Assembly (NCBI RefSeq): GCF_000993785.3
Contig: NZ_CP009922.3
Span: 5,704,001 to 5,768,000, forward strand
Reading direction: 5' to 3'
Origin: Streptomyces xiamenensis
Lineage (GTDB): Bacteria > Actinomycetota > Actinomycetes > Streptomycetales > Streptomycetaceae
Length of the DNA: 64,000 nucleotides
Under the pieces are notes generated by a model. The model was given only the letters and a program-made list of their open reading frames with translations, was not told the origin of the DNA and ran no database searches. Shown piece after piece: positions 6,587 through 30,471 of the stretch (position 1 is its first letter; the number at the start of each line of letters is the position of its first letter). The position numbers and the translations under genes are program-made.

Positions 6587-9256
6587 TCAGCCGGCGAGGT
6601 CGGCGCCCAGCAGCGCCACGGCCCGTTCGGCGGCGCGCACCGCGCCGTCCGCGTCCGAGCCGGTTCCGATCACACAGCCGAGCCGGTCCTTGAAGGAGTG
6701 ACTGATCGTCACGAGATCGCCCGGTGCCACGGTGTACTGGACGCCGGTGACGCCCGGTACGGCGAGGGCCGGCCCGGGGTCGGCGAGCGCGGTCACCGTG
6801 CCGCCGTGCGGCGCGGCCAGGAAGCGGATGGCCGCGTGCCCAGGCCGTGCGGCAGTGTCCGGCACCGGCTGTCCGCCGGCTCTGGCGATCGCGGCGTCCA
6901 CCAGGTCCACGCCGGTCGCGTCCCGCAGGGCCACCGGGATCATCCCGCCGCCCAGCCGGGGGTTGACCTCGATGACCACCGGGCCGCGGGCCGCCATCCG
7001 CAGTTCGGTGTGGGCGGCGCCCCAGCCCAGCCCCAGGGCGGTCAGGGCACGCACCGTCTCCCGGCCCAGCGCCGCCAGGTCCGCGTCCGGGGCGCGGGCG
7101 GGCAGATCGTGGCCCATTTCCACGAAGTGCGGCAGGTCGCCCAGCCGCTTGCCCACCACCGTCACCACCGTGTCGTCGAAGGTCTCCACGGAGAACTCGG
7201 GGCCGGTGACGTACTCCTGGACCAGTACCCGGCCCGCGCCCGACCCGGGCCCGGCCAGCAGAGCGGCCGCCCACTGTCCGGCGTCCGCCGCGTCCGCGCA
7301 CAGCCGCACCCCGATGGAGCCCGAGCCGGACACCGGCTTCACCACCACCGGCAGGCCGATCTCCCGCGCGGCGGCCTCGGCCCCGGCGGCGTCCCCGACC
7401 TCCCGGGCCTCCGGCACGCCCACCCCGGCCGCCGCCAGCGTCTCCCGCTGGCGGGCCTTGTCGCGGCACCGCTCGACCGCCGCCGCGTCCGGCGCGGGCA
7501 GCCCCAGGGCGGTGGCGGTGGCGGCGGCGGTGGCGATGAAGTACTCGGAGCTGGAGGTGACGCCCGCAAGACCGGCGTCGCCGGCGAGCTCCGCGCAGGC
7601 CGCGAGCACGGCCGCCGGGTCGCCGGTGTCCAGGACCCGAACCTCGACACCGTCCTGGGCCAGGTACGGGTAGCGCTCCGGATCACGGGTGAGGACGACC
7701 GGTCGCATCCCCCGGTCGCGGGCGGCGGCGCAGAACCGCCGGCCGGTGCCGGTGGTGTTGCTCTCCACCAGTGCCAGCCATGGTGTCCCCGCCGTACTCA
7801 GCCGCGCCACGGCGGCCTCCAACTCGGCGTTTGCCGCACGTTCGCGCCGCCGCAGACCGGCGCACCACGCGCCGTGGGATTCCATCGCGGCCCGTGCCCG
7901 GTCGAAGGAGACGTCGAAGGCGCCGGGCCCACCCCCGTACCGCAGCGCCGCGACCGCCTGGGGCAGCGGCAGATCCGCGCCGGCCTCCGGCGGGATGCCG
8001 GGCGGCAGTTCAAGACCGCCCAGCCCGGTGGAGCCCTGCTCCACGGCCCTGCGGACCGCGTCGCCCACCCGGTGGTGCGCGGAGCGGAACGGCACACCGT
8101 GCGCCACCAGCCGGTTGGCCACCGTCGTCGCCGTGACGAAACCCGCGGCGGCACGGTCCGCCATCCGCTCCGGGACCGGCCGAGCACCGCTGACCAGCGA
8201 CTGGCACAGCAGGACCGCGTCGGCGGCGGCCCGCAGCCCCGGCCACATGGCGCCCACCGCCTCGGTGCCCACCTCGATGGTGTTGGTGAACGGCGCCGAC
8301 TTCATCGCCCCCGCCGCCGCCGTCCACGCGCCGATGGCCAGACCCGCCTTCGCCTTCACATGTTCCAGCAGGAACGCGTTGCGCTTCTGCGGCATCGCCG
8401 AACTGCCGCCCACCAGCCGGTCCGGGAAGGTCAGGAAGCCGAACTCGGCGGTGCTCCACAGCTGGAGGTCGGCCGCCAGCCGGCTCAGCGTCACCGCCAG
8501 GCCGCTGAACGCCGCCAGCAGCCGCAGCGGTACGTCCCGGGTGGCCACCGCGTCCAGCGCGTGCGGGTTCGCCCGGTCGAAGCCCAGCAGCCCGGCCACC
8601 CGCTCGGGAGCGATGGGCAGATCCGAGCCGGCCACCGCGCCCGCCCCCAGCGGTGAGACGTCCAACCCCTCGGCGGCCTGCTGCGCGGCGGTGATGTCCC
8701 GCCCCAGGGCCAGCGCCACCCCCGTCAGGTAGTGGCCGTAGGTGACCGGCATCGCCGCCTGGAAGTGCGTGTACACCGGCATCACCACGTCGCGGTACGC
8801 GCGGGCCCGCGACAGCAGCACCGCCTCCAGGCGCACCGCGTCGGACAGCGTTTCGGCGGCCCACCCCCGCAGCTTCAGGGCCGTGGCGGTCGCCTTGAGG
8901 TCGTTGCGCGACCGGCCGGTGTGCAGCCGCCCGCCGATCTCCTCGCCGAGCACGCCCGACAGCCAGCCCTCGTACATCAGGTACACCCCGCGCGGGGCGG
9001 GCCGTTCGCGCAGCGGCGCGTAGTCCTGGGCGCGCAGCGCCGAAACGGTGCGCAGCAGCCTGGCGGCGTCGGCCCGGCCCAGGAGCCCCTGCTCGACCAG
9101 CATCACCACATGCGCCAGGTCGATCCGCGTCGTCAGCGACATTTCGTCGCGCAGCGCGGCCGGGGTCAGTTCGCCGTAGACCAGCCGCTGTGTGCGCGCC
9201 CCGACGGTCCGGGTCAGCCGGCCGGTGGATTCCTGTCCGCTTCCGTTCCCGCTCAC
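6587..9256 (-). CDS. Argininosuccinate-lyase-like / ATP-grasp fusion
   Basis: An 889-aa two-part enzyme. Residues 10-485 form a fumarase/argininosuccinate lyase fold with HTGRSRND (112-119) and the signature GGSSAMPQKRN (283-293). Residues 490-889 form an ATP-grasp ligase with VVKPVSGSGSIGV (638-650), LVQEYVTGPEFSVE and EVNPRLGGG (763-771). The GTG start at 9256 overlaps the stop of the PLP-enzyme gene. In the friulimicin and pacidamycin clusters a cysteine-synthase homologue is paired with an argininosuccinate-lyase homologue for 2,3-diaminobutyrate. By analogy I infer that the lyase half releases fumarate from an aspartate adduct to leave the diamino acid. The role of the ATP-grasp half is unknown: amide formation, carboxylate activation or self-protection are all possible. 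Confidence 0.88.
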   Translation of the reverse strand: MSGNGSGQESTGRLTRTVGARTQRLVYGELTPAALRDEMSLTTRIDLAHVVMLVEQGLLGRADAARLLRTVSALRAQDYAPLRERPAPRGVYLMYEGWLSGVLGEEIGGRLHTGRSRNDLKATATALKLRGWAAETLSDAVRLEAVLLSRARAYRDVVMPVYTHFQAAMPVTYGHYLTGVALALGRDITAAQQAAEGLDVSPLGAGAVAGSDLPIAPERVAGLLGFDRANPHALDAVATRDVPLRLLAAFSGLAVTLSRLAADLQLWSTAEFGFLTFPDRLVGGSSAMPQKRNAFLLEHVKAKAGLAIGAWTAAAGAMKSAPFTNTIEVGTEAVGAMWPGLRAAADAVLLCQSLVSGARPVPERMADRAAAGFVTATTVANRLVAHGVPFRSAHHRVGDAVRRAVEQGSTGLGGLELPPGIPPEAGADLPLPQAVAALRYGGGPGAFDVSFDRARAAMESHGAWCAGLRRRERAANAELEAAVARLSTAGTPWLALVESNTTGTGRRFCAAARDRGMRPVVLTRDPERYPYLAQDGVEVRVLDTGDPAAVLAACAELAGDAGLAGVTSSSEYFIATAAATATALGLPAPDAAAVERCRDKARQRETLAAAGVGVPEAREVGDAAGAEAAAREIGLPVVVKPVSGSGSIGVRLCADAADAGQWAAALLAGPGSGAGRVLVQEYVTGPEFSVETFDDTVVTVVGKRLGDLPHFVEMGHDLPARAPDADLAALGRETVRALTALGLGWGAAHTELRMAARGPVVIEVNPRLGGGMIPVALRDATGVDLVDAAIARAGGQPVPDTAARPGHAAIRFLAAPHGGTVTALADPGPALAVPGVTGVQYTVAPGDLVTISHSFKDRLGCVIGTGSDADGAVRAAERAVALLGADLAG

Positions 9257-10295
9257 CGTCGCCCGCCTTCCGCCAGGACGGCGCCGAGTTCCTGCCGCCG
9301 CCACGGATACCAGCTCCACTGGTCGGGCACGGCCTCACGGGGGTGCGTCACCTCGACGGGCTTGTCCGGCACCCGGCTCAGATCCAGCCCCTGCCCCGCC
9401 GTCCAGGCATCGTCGTAGACCGTCTCCAGATACCGGTAGCCCTCGTCCGGCAGCATCACCACGCAGGTGGCCTCCGGGTTCTGCTCCGCCCACCAGCGCG
9501 CGGCCAGCAGCGCGGCCCCGCTGGTCGGACCCTGGAACAGCGCGTGCCTGCGGTGCGCCCACCGGGTCGTCGCGTACGCCTCGGCGGCGGTCACCCAGTG
9601 CACCTCGTCCAGGATGCCGTGGTCCAGATTGCCCGGCATCAGGCTGTTGCCCAGCCCGCGCAGCTGCCGGGGGCCGTCCTCCTGCCCGAAGAGCAGGCTG
9701 CGGTGCGTGTCCACACCGATCGCCCGGGTGTGCGGGGTGGCGCCGCGCAGCGCCCGGACCGTGCCGCACAGCGAACCGCCGGAGCCCACCGGGCCGATGA
9801 CGCAGTCCACGGTGCCCAGCGCGTCGGCCAGCCGCTCCGCCACCAGGGCGTAGGAGGCCGGGTTGTCGGGGTTCGTGTACTGCTCGGGGCAGAAGCTCTG
9901 CGGCAGGTCGGACCGCAGTTCGGCGAGCCGGTCCAGCCGGGACGCCTGGAACCCGCCGATCTCGGCGGGCTGTTCGACGATGTCCACGGTCGCGCCGAGG
10001 TCGGCCAGCCGGCGGTGCAGGTTGCGGTCGATGACCGGGTCGCTGACCAGCACCAGGTCGCGGCGGAGCAGAGCGGCCTGCATGGCCAGGGCGAGCCCGA
10101 AGGTGCCCGACGTCGTCTCCACGATGACGGTGCCCGGCTCCAGTTCGCCCCGCTCCAGGGCGCGGCGCAGGATGTACCGGGCCGGTACCAGCTTCATCAG
10201 GGTGAACACGGCGCCGTACAGGTTGCTGCCGAGCCGGACGATCCTCGGCAGCAGGGTCGCCTCGGTGATCTCCTGAAAGGGAGTGCTGTGGACTG

Positions 10296-10299
<4 letters not shown>
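9253..10299 (-). CDS. PLP-dependent cysteine synthase-like beta-replacement enzyme
   Basis: A 348-aa fold-type II PLP enzyme related to cysteine synthase and SbnA. It shows a candidate Schiff-base lysine (Lys36, TLMKLVPARYIL), the substrate loop ETTSGTFGLAL and the phosphate-binding GSGGSLCG. Its ATG overlaps the stop of the third NRPS gene (ATGA), and its own stop overlaps the lyase GTG. Together with the threonine kinase at 29316 it should replace the phosphate of O-phosphothreonine with an amine donor, probably aspartate since a fumarate-releasing lyase follows. The SbnB/ornithine-cyclodeaminase partner of the diaminopropionate pathway is absent from the window. O-phosphoserine as substrate, giving diaminopropionate, cannot be excluded. 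Confidence 0.9.
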
Positions 10300-23682
<13,383 letters not shown>

Positions 23683-23686
<4 letters not shown>

Positions 23687-26600
23687 GCCCGCCACTCCTC
23701 GATCCCGTTGAAGTCGTCGAAGTCGTCGAAGTCTTCGTCGAAGCCGTCCCGTTCGCCGACCGCGGGGTGCGCGGTACCGGCCTCGATCTCGTCGATCTCC
23801 TCCTGGCTGAGTTCGACGAGCGCCATGTCCGAGGGGGTGTGCCCGCCCGCCCCGTCCTCCTCGGCGTGTGTGGCGAGTGCCGACAGGAGGCGCTGCCAGT
23901 CCTGGGCCAGCAGCCGCACCTCGTCGGTGGTCAGCAGGCCGCCGGCCCACTGCCAGCGGGCGAACAGCCGGCCGCTGCCGGGGCCTTCGCGTTCCTCGCC
24001 GAGGTGGACATCGATCTCCAGGGCGTGTGCCAGCTGCATGGCGTCGTCCGCCCCGCCGCTCAGCGCCCCGTCGGAGGTGTCCAGCGACCAGTCGCCCAGG
24101 TTCCCCGGTCGGTTGGTCCGGCCCAGGTAGTTGAAGCCGATCTGCGGGACGGCGCCCTCCGCCAGTGCGGCGCCCGTCGTGGGGTTGAGGTGGCGCAGCA
24201 GGCCGTAGCCGATGCCATGATCGGGGATGGCCGCCAGTTCCTCCTTGACGCGTTTGAGGGCCGCGCCGAGTGCGGTGCCCTCGCGTGCGGGGCGGCCCGT
24301 GTCCGGGTCCGTGCCCGGCAGTGCCACCGGGTGGATGCTGGTGAACCAGCCGACGGTCCGGGTCAGGTCCGCGCCGGGCACGATGTCCGCCCGGCCGTGG
24401 CCCTCCAGGTCGACGAGGACCGGGCCGGCCGCCCCGGCCCCGCGCCGGGTGCGGTGCTGCTCGACGGCGAGGGCCAGCGCCGTCAGCAGTACCTCGTCGA
24501 CTCCGGTGTGGAAGACGGCGGGTACCCGGGTGAGTACGGCGGCGCTGACGTCCGCGGGCAGCACCACGGTGATGTCCCTGGCAGTGGCGCGGGTGTCGAC
24601 GGCCGGGTCGAGGGCGCGGCTGCCCAGCGGGGGTTCGGTGTGTCCGCTGATGCGCTGCCACAGGGGGAGCTCGGCGGTGGCACGGCCGGGGTCGACGGCT
24701 GCGCGGGTCAGTTGTCGGGCCCAGTGCCGGAAGGACGTTCCGGTGGCGGGCAGTTCCGGCACGCCACCGGTGCGGGCGGTGGCGTAAGCGGCGGCGAGGT
24801 CGGGCAGCAGGACACGCCAGGAGACGCCGTCCACCACCAGGTGGTGGACGACGAGCAGGAGCCGTCCGGGCTGCTGCGGCCCCGCGTCGAGCCACACCGC
24901 CTGGAGCATGAGCCCGTTGCCCGGGGACAGCCGGCCCGCGGCCGCGGCACGCTCCTGTCCGGTCGCCCGCTCCAGGCCGCCTTCCGGTTCCCCGCTCACG
25001 TCCCGGTGGTGCAGCAGCAGGCCGGGCTGGGGCCGTTCCTCGGCCGGGGGAACGGTGAGAGTGCCGTCCGGCCGCGCGTGGGCGCGCAGCAGGGGGTGGT
25101 GGGCGAGCAGTGCGTCCAGCGCCGTCGTCAGGGCGGCCGGGTCGAGGCCGCCGGGAACCTGGAGCAGCACCGACTGGTGGTAGCGGTCCTTTGGTCCTTC
25201 GAGCCCGGCCAGCCAGGCCGCGACGGGGGTGAGGGGGATGTCGCCCTGCTCCGTCCCTTCCGGTTCGGCCGCTCCGGCCGACTCGTGGCCGGCCGCCGTG
25301 GCGACCGACGCCAGAGCGCGTACGGTGCGGTGCTGGAAGATGTCGCGGGCGGTGAGGCGGAGCCCCACGCGGTGGGCGCGGCTGATGAGCTGGATGGAGA
25401 CGATGCTGTCGCCGCCCAGGTCGAAGAAGCTGTCGTCGATGCCGATGTCGGGGAGACCCAGGACCTCGGCGAAGGCCTCGCACAGCGCCCGTTCCGTGGC
25501 CGTACGCGGCTGGGTGCCGGTGGTGGACGTCGCGAAGTCGGGGGCCGGCAGGGCCTTGCGGTCGACCTTGCCGTTGGTGTTGAGGGGGAACGTCTCCAGC
25601 CGGACGAGAGCGGCCGGCACCATGTAGTCGGGTACGGCGTCGGCGACGGCCTCGCGTACCTTCTCCGGTGCGATGTCGCCGATCACGTAGCCGATCAGCC
25701 GCTGCACGTTCCCGGCGCGGTGGACGGCCGCCACGGCGTCGAGCACGCCGTCCACCGTGCGCAGGGCGGCCTCGACCTCGCCCAGCTCGATCCGGTTGCC
25801 ACGGATCTTCACCTGGTGGTCGTTGCGGCCCAGGAAATCGAGCTGCCCGTCGGGCCGCCAGCGGGCCCGGTCGCCGGTGCGGTACATACGGGCGCCGGGA
25901 GCGGCGGAGAACGGGTCGGGCACATAGCGTTCGGCGGTCCGGCGGGGATCGGCGAGATAGCCGCGTCCCACGCCGGTACCGGCGATGAACAGGTCGCCCG
26001 GCACGCCGACCGGAACCGGGCGCAGGTCCCGGTCGAGGATGTGGAACTGGTTGTTGCGCAACGGCCGTCCGACCGGGAGCCGGGTGTCCGCGCGCACGTC
26101 ACCGGCGGTGATGAAGGCGTGCGCGTTGTCGTCCGAGCATTCGGTGAGGCCGTAGGCGTTGATGATGGCCGCGTCGGGATAGCGGGCGTACCAGCGCCGG
26201 CACAGGGCGGGTGGCAGCACCTCACCGTTGACGATGAAGCGCCGCAGCCGGGGCAGCGGCGCCGCCGGTACGCCGGCGTCCCACGCGTCGAGGGCGGCGC
26301 GGACCTGGGAGGGCACCACCTCCAGCACGGTGACGCCGGTCCTTGCGACGCCTTCGAAGAGCGCCAGCGCGTCCTGTCCGGCGTCGTCGTCGATGACCTG
26401 GGTCGTGCCGCCGGTGAGCAGGGCGGCGAGCATCTGCCAGATCGACACGTCGAAGGTGAGGGGCGCGTTGAGCGCGACCCGGGACCCGGCGGTCAGTTCC
26501 AGGTCCTCGACCTTGGCCAGCAGATGGTTGACCATGCCGCGCTGGTGGACCATCGCGCCCTTGGGCTTTCCGGTGGAGCCGGAGGTGAAGATGGCGTAGG

Positions 26601-28452
26601 CCAGGCCCAGCGCGGTCGCCGCCGGGTCCCGCTCCGGCGCCGGGTCGGTGTCGGGCTGCTGCTCCAGTCGTCGCCGGACGGCGTCGTCGTCGAGGGCGAG
26701 CCAGCCCCCCGCGACGGTACCGGTGTGCTCTGCCATCGGCGCGGTGTCCCGGGAGAGTCCCACGACGAGTTCGGGACCGACGGTGCCGATCACTCCGGCG
26801 ACGCGGTCGGCGGGGTGATCGGGGTCCACCGGGACGTACACGGCGCGGGCCTTGAGCACGGCCAGCAGAGTCAGGACCGCCTCGGCCGAGCGCGGCACGG
26901 CGGACACCACGTGGCTGCCGGGGGACACACCGCGGGCGGCCAGGAGGTGGGCGAGCCGGTTGGCACGGGCGTTGAGTTCGGCGTAGCTCCACTCGCGCCG
27001 GCCGCAGGCCACCGCGATGCGGTGCGGGGTGATGCCGGCCTGGCGGGAGAACAGCGTGGGGAAGGTGGCTTCGGGTGTGGCGGCCGCGGTGGCGTTCCAC
27101 CCCTGGATGACCAGGCCTTCCTTCTCGTCCATCAGGTCGGGCGCCCGCAGTTGGCGGTCGGGGTCCTCCGCCAGGCGGGTGAGGAGCCGTGCGAAGCGGG
27201 CGCGGTGGCCGGCGAGGTCGTCCGCGTCGAATCGCTGGGCGTCGGCGTCGGCGTCCACCCGGATCGTGCCGCTGTCGGCTCGTCCGTACAGCGAGAAGGC
27301 CAGTTCCTCGGTGTTGGGGTTGGTCAGGTTGTGGAAGCTCGCGGTGCAGCCGGTGATGTCCAGGGCGTCGTCGAAGGCCATCACGTTGATCTCGGAGCTG
27401 AAGAGCCGTTCCTCGGATTCGGGCATTCCGAGATCACGGCGCAGATCCTCGTAGCGGTAGCGCTGGTGCACCAGGGCCTGCCGGGTGCGGGCCGTGACCT
27501 CCTGGAGCAGGTCGGGGAAGGTGGTGTCCCTCCGCAGCCGCAGGCGCAGGGGGACGATGTTGGACAGCATCGCCGCCGCGCTGCGCTGGATCCGCCCCGC
27601 GCGGGCGGTGACGGGCAGTCCGAGGACGAGGTCGTCCGCGCCCGACATCCGGTGCAGATAGGCGGCCGCGGCCGCGATGGCCAGCCCGCTCCAGGTGGTG
27701 CGCAGCCGGCGGGAGGTGGAGCGCAGGAGGGCGCCGGCCGGTTCCGGGAGGGTGCCGGAGTCGCGCCGGGTGCGGTCGGGGACCGGGAGCTGCTGGTGGG
27801 AGAGGCTGAAGGGCTCGGGCCGGTCCGCCAACTGCCCCATCCAGTAGTCGCGGTCGGTGGCGAAGCGGCCGGAGGAGCGGTAGGCCTCCTCCTCCGCGTG
27901 GAGTGCCTCGATGCCGGGAAACGGCGTCGGCGCACTCGGCTGCCCGGCGATCGCGTCGTTGTAGAGGCAGCAGGCGCGGTGGGCGACGAGCGGTCCGGCG
28001 AATCCGTCGACGACGCTGTGGTGCGCCCCTTGGTACCAGAGGTAGTGGTCCGGGCCGGTCTTGAGGAGGGCCACGTCCAGGAGGAGGGGGGCGAAGAGGT
28101 CGACCGGTCGGGCCGCGAATTCGCTCATCCAGCGGTGGGCGGCGGCCACCGGGTCCCGGCGGTCGCAGAAATCGACGAACGACGGGCTCCAGTCGAGGGT
28201 GTCCGGTACGTACTGCCGTACCCCCTGCGGCGTTTCACGGAAGCGGACGCGCAGTGTCTCGGCTTCCTCGATGGCCCGGCGCAGGGCGTGCAGGAACCGG
28301 TGTGTGTCGAGCGGGCCGCGGATCTCCGCGTACTGGGCGATGTTGAAGACCCGGGAGGGTGGGGCGATGCGCTGCGCGAACCACATGCCGGCCTGTGCGG
28401 CGCGCAGAGGGTGGCCCTGGTCGTGGCTGGTGCGCCGGTCAACCGATTCCAT
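23683..28452 (-). CDS. NRPS, module 1: C-A-PCP-E, diamino-acid-like code
   Basis: A 1589-aa first synthetase. The C domain (8-440, HHSVVDG at 144-150) resembles the EntF type, which accepts an acyl group from a separate carrier. Then come A (460-960, FTSGSTGKPKG), PCP (990-1045, Ser1016) and E (1070-1500, HHLVVDG at 1203-1209), ending in a very acidic tail (DEDFDDFDDF) that may dock to the next protein. The pocket reads D-V-W-E-I-N-A-D-D-K. The acidic E and the final A-D-D resemble codes reported for diaminobutyrate, which agrees with the diamino-acid enzymes in the cluster, but the call is tentative. This is the first gene of the operon; the ATG at 28452 has only a weak ribosome site (GTAGGTAA). 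Confidence 0.95.
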
Positions 28453-29052
28453 GATCGCGATTACCTACCCCGTGAATGTGTGCTCATGCAAAGGTGGCCT
28501 GGCATGTGCCCCCTGGCGAAAAGGGCAGCCGGAAGGCATGTCACCGCCCCGGCGCGAGCCGGATGTGTCATCTGACCCGGGCGTGGGGCGAGAAGGCCTG
28601 AGGAGCCCCGTTCCCTGGAGGTTTCGGGGCGCTGTCGCGCCCCTGAGCGCCAGAGGACACGAAGTTCTCTGAATGGATCCCCGGCATCCCGTTAACAGTC
28701 CTGCGATCTGCCACGACTGCCGGAGTCGCCCTGGCTGAGATCAAGGGTGAAGGTAGCAGCCCGAACGCACCTTCGTCACCTGGTTGTTTCGATGGTCACG
28801 CGCGGTGAGGAACGCGGGAAAGGGGTGGGAATATTTTGTTCACGGGTTTCCCGCAAGAGGTGGACATGGCAAGTGCAAGGCTGGTAAGAAGATCATCTGT
28901 GCACGGCCACAAGTCGTGCACGCCGTCTGTGAAAACCCCGGAGCGGTGGTGTCCGGTCCCACGGGGGCCGGACGCGGAGCCGTGTCCGGGCACGGGGTCC
29001 GAAGGCCGAGCACCACCCGGCCGTCGGTCGAGCGTCTAACGGGGAGACAGGG
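28453..29052. promoter_or_regulatory. 600-base divergent control region of the NRPS cluster
   Basis: This gap separates the minus-strand NRPS operon from the plus-strand mbtH-kinase operon and must hold both promoters. I find no clean TTGAC/TAnnnT pair. It does contain a perfect hairpin GGGGCGC-TGTC-GCGCCCC (28626-28643), an imperfect dyad GGTGA/AGGT...ACCTTCGTCACC (28746-28780) and a perfect dyad GTGCACG-N9-CGTGCAC (28899-28921). It is locally less GC-rich around 28820-28900. No pathway regulator gene lies inside the cluster. Confidence 0.5.
28899..28921. promoter_or_regulatory. Perfect 7-bp dyad, candidate operator
   Basis: GTGCACG (28899-28905) and CGTGCAC (28915-28921) with a 9-base spacer, 131 bases before mbtH. 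Dyads of this geometry suit a dimeric regulator, but no binding protein can be assigned. Confidence 0.35.
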
Positions 29053-29274
29053 ATGAACGCCAACCCTTTCGAGGATGAGTCCGCCGACTACCTGGCCGTG
29101 GTCAACGCCGAGGGACAGCACTCGCTGTGGCCGGCGTTCGCCGAGGTGCCGCTGGGCTGGAACGTCGTCGCCGGTCCTGCCGGCCGCGAGGACTGTCTGC
29201 GATTCATCACGGAGAACTGGCAGGACATGCGGCCCAAGAGCCTGGTGGCCGCGCTCTCGCGGTCGGCCGGCTGA
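29053..29274 (+). CDS. MbtH-like protein, NRPS adenylation partner
   Basis: A 73-aa protein with the MbtH core: NPFED at residues 4-8, the conserved tryptophans in SLWPAFAEVPLGW, and a late ENWQDMRPKSL. Such proteins bind A domains and are needed for their solubility and activity; Ser and Thr A domains of the kind encoded here often depend on one. GGGGAGACAGGG precedes the ATG. It is the first gene of the divergent operon with the kinase 41 bases downstream. Confidence 0.97.
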   Translation: MNANPFEDESADYLAVVNAEGQHSLWPAFAEVPLGWNVVAGPAGREDCLRFITENWQDMRPKSLVAALSRSAG

Positions 29275-29315
29275 CTTCGGCGCAGTCGGCGGGCACCGCA
29301 ACACGGGGATCACAC

Positions 29316-30293
29316 ATGACCGGGGAACGTCTCGTCGACGTGCCCGGAATCTCTGACGTCCGTCCCTTCGGCCCTGCCCTCACGGAAGAGGGACGGCCCG
29401 GGGCGTGGCGCGGCAGGGGTTCGGCACGCGGCCATCACGGCGAACTGCTCCAGGGAACCTTCACCGCGCACGACGGGCGGCTGCGCCGTGGGCTCACCAC
29501 ACTGCCCTGCGCGCTGTTCAGTTCCGAGGCGACCGTCGAACTCAGCAGCTCGGCGGAGAACTTGCGCGTCGAACCGGGCTGGAAGAGCAAGGCCAGGCAG
29601 GCGGCGTGCGCCACGCTGGCGGCGGTCGGCGCGCCACGCCTGGGCGGAGTGCTGCGGGTGCGGAGCAACATTGAGGTGGGGCTCGGGTTCGGCTCGTCAT
29701 CGGGCGATGTCACGGCCACGATCCGTGCGGTGCTCGACGCCCTGGGGATGAGCCTGCCGGTGGAGGACATCGCCAGGATCGCGGTGGCCGCGGAGTCCGC
29801 GGCGGACCCCCTCATGTTCGACGACATGCTGCTGTTCGCCCACCGTGAGGGAGAGGTCATCGAGTCCTTCGGCGTGCCGCTGCTGCCGCTCGCGGTCCTC
29901 GGCTTCCCGTTGGGCATCGGTCCGGTGGACACCCTCTCGCACCCGCCCGCCCGCTATACACCTCGAGAGATAGAGCAGTTCGACGAGATGCGGGTCCGCA
30001 TGCGGTGCGGAACGGCCGGCGGAGACCTCCGGGAGATCGGCCGGATCGCCACTGAGAGCGCGACGGTCAACCAGCGTTTCCTTCCCGTTCCGCACTTCGC
30101 CAAGTTGTTGAAGATTCATGCTCATGTGGAGGCCGTGGGGATCCAGGTCGCCCACAGTGGAAGCGTCGGGAGTTTTCTTTTCGACGCCTCCGACGCCGAC
30201 CTGATGTCGAAGACCGCACTCGCCAGGGAATGCCTGGGGAATATCGGTGTCGAAAAGAACTGGTATTACGAAGAAGGAACAATGGCCGGCTGA
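29316..30293 (+). CDS. GHMP kinase, probable L-threonine kinase (PduX-like)
   Basis: A 325-aa GHMP-superfamily kinase. It has the N-terminal signature RGHHGELLQG, resembling the SCGELLQG-type motif of threonine kinases such as PduX, then the ATP loop GLGFGSSSGDVTA and a third glycine-containing motif near HSGSVGSFLFD. It should make O-phospho-L-threonine, the activated substrate for the PLP enzyme at 9253. A threonine-kinase gene also accompanies the cysteine-synthase and lyase homologues in the friulimicin cluster. The ATG at 29316 opens the conserved region, and upstream frame residues lack homology. A hairpin follows the stop. Confidence 0.88.
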   Translation: MTGERLVDVPGISDVRPFGPALTEEGRPGAWRGRGSARGHHGELLQGTFTAHDGRLRRGLTTLPCALFSSEATVELSSSAENLRVEPGWKSKARQAACATLAAVGAPRLGGVLRVRSNIEVGLGFGSSSGDVTATIRAVLDALGMSLPVEDIARIAVAAESAADPLMFDDMLLFAHREGEVIESFGVPLLPLAVLGFPLGIGPVDTLSHPPARYTPREIEQFDEMRVRMRCGTAGGDLREIGRIATESATVNQRFLPVPHFAKLLKIHAHVEAVGIQVAHSGSVGSFLFDASDADLMSKTALARECLGNIGVEKNWYYEEGTMAG

Positions 30294-30310
30294 TCAGAGG
30301 TGCCGTTCCG

Positions 30311-30351
30311 GCGCGGTCACGGCGGTGGTTCCGGCGGGGCCGTGATCGCGC
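30311..30351. terminator. Hairpin between convergent kinase and histidine kinase genes
   Basis: GCGCGGTCACGGC (30311-30323) pairs with GCCGTGATCGCGC (30339-30351) over 13 positions with one G-U. It starts 18 bases after the kinase stop and probably ends the mbtH operon. The rest of 30352-30471 shows nothing I can support. Confidence 0.55.
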
Positions 30352-30471
30352 CCGGCGCTCCTTCCGCCCACCGGGGGAGCGACCGCCGGGGGCGTTGGGC
30401 ACCTGGCCCCACAGAATATTTCGCTTCTGCGAATTCAGGCCCGCCGTCCGCAGATCCGCGGACACGGGCTG

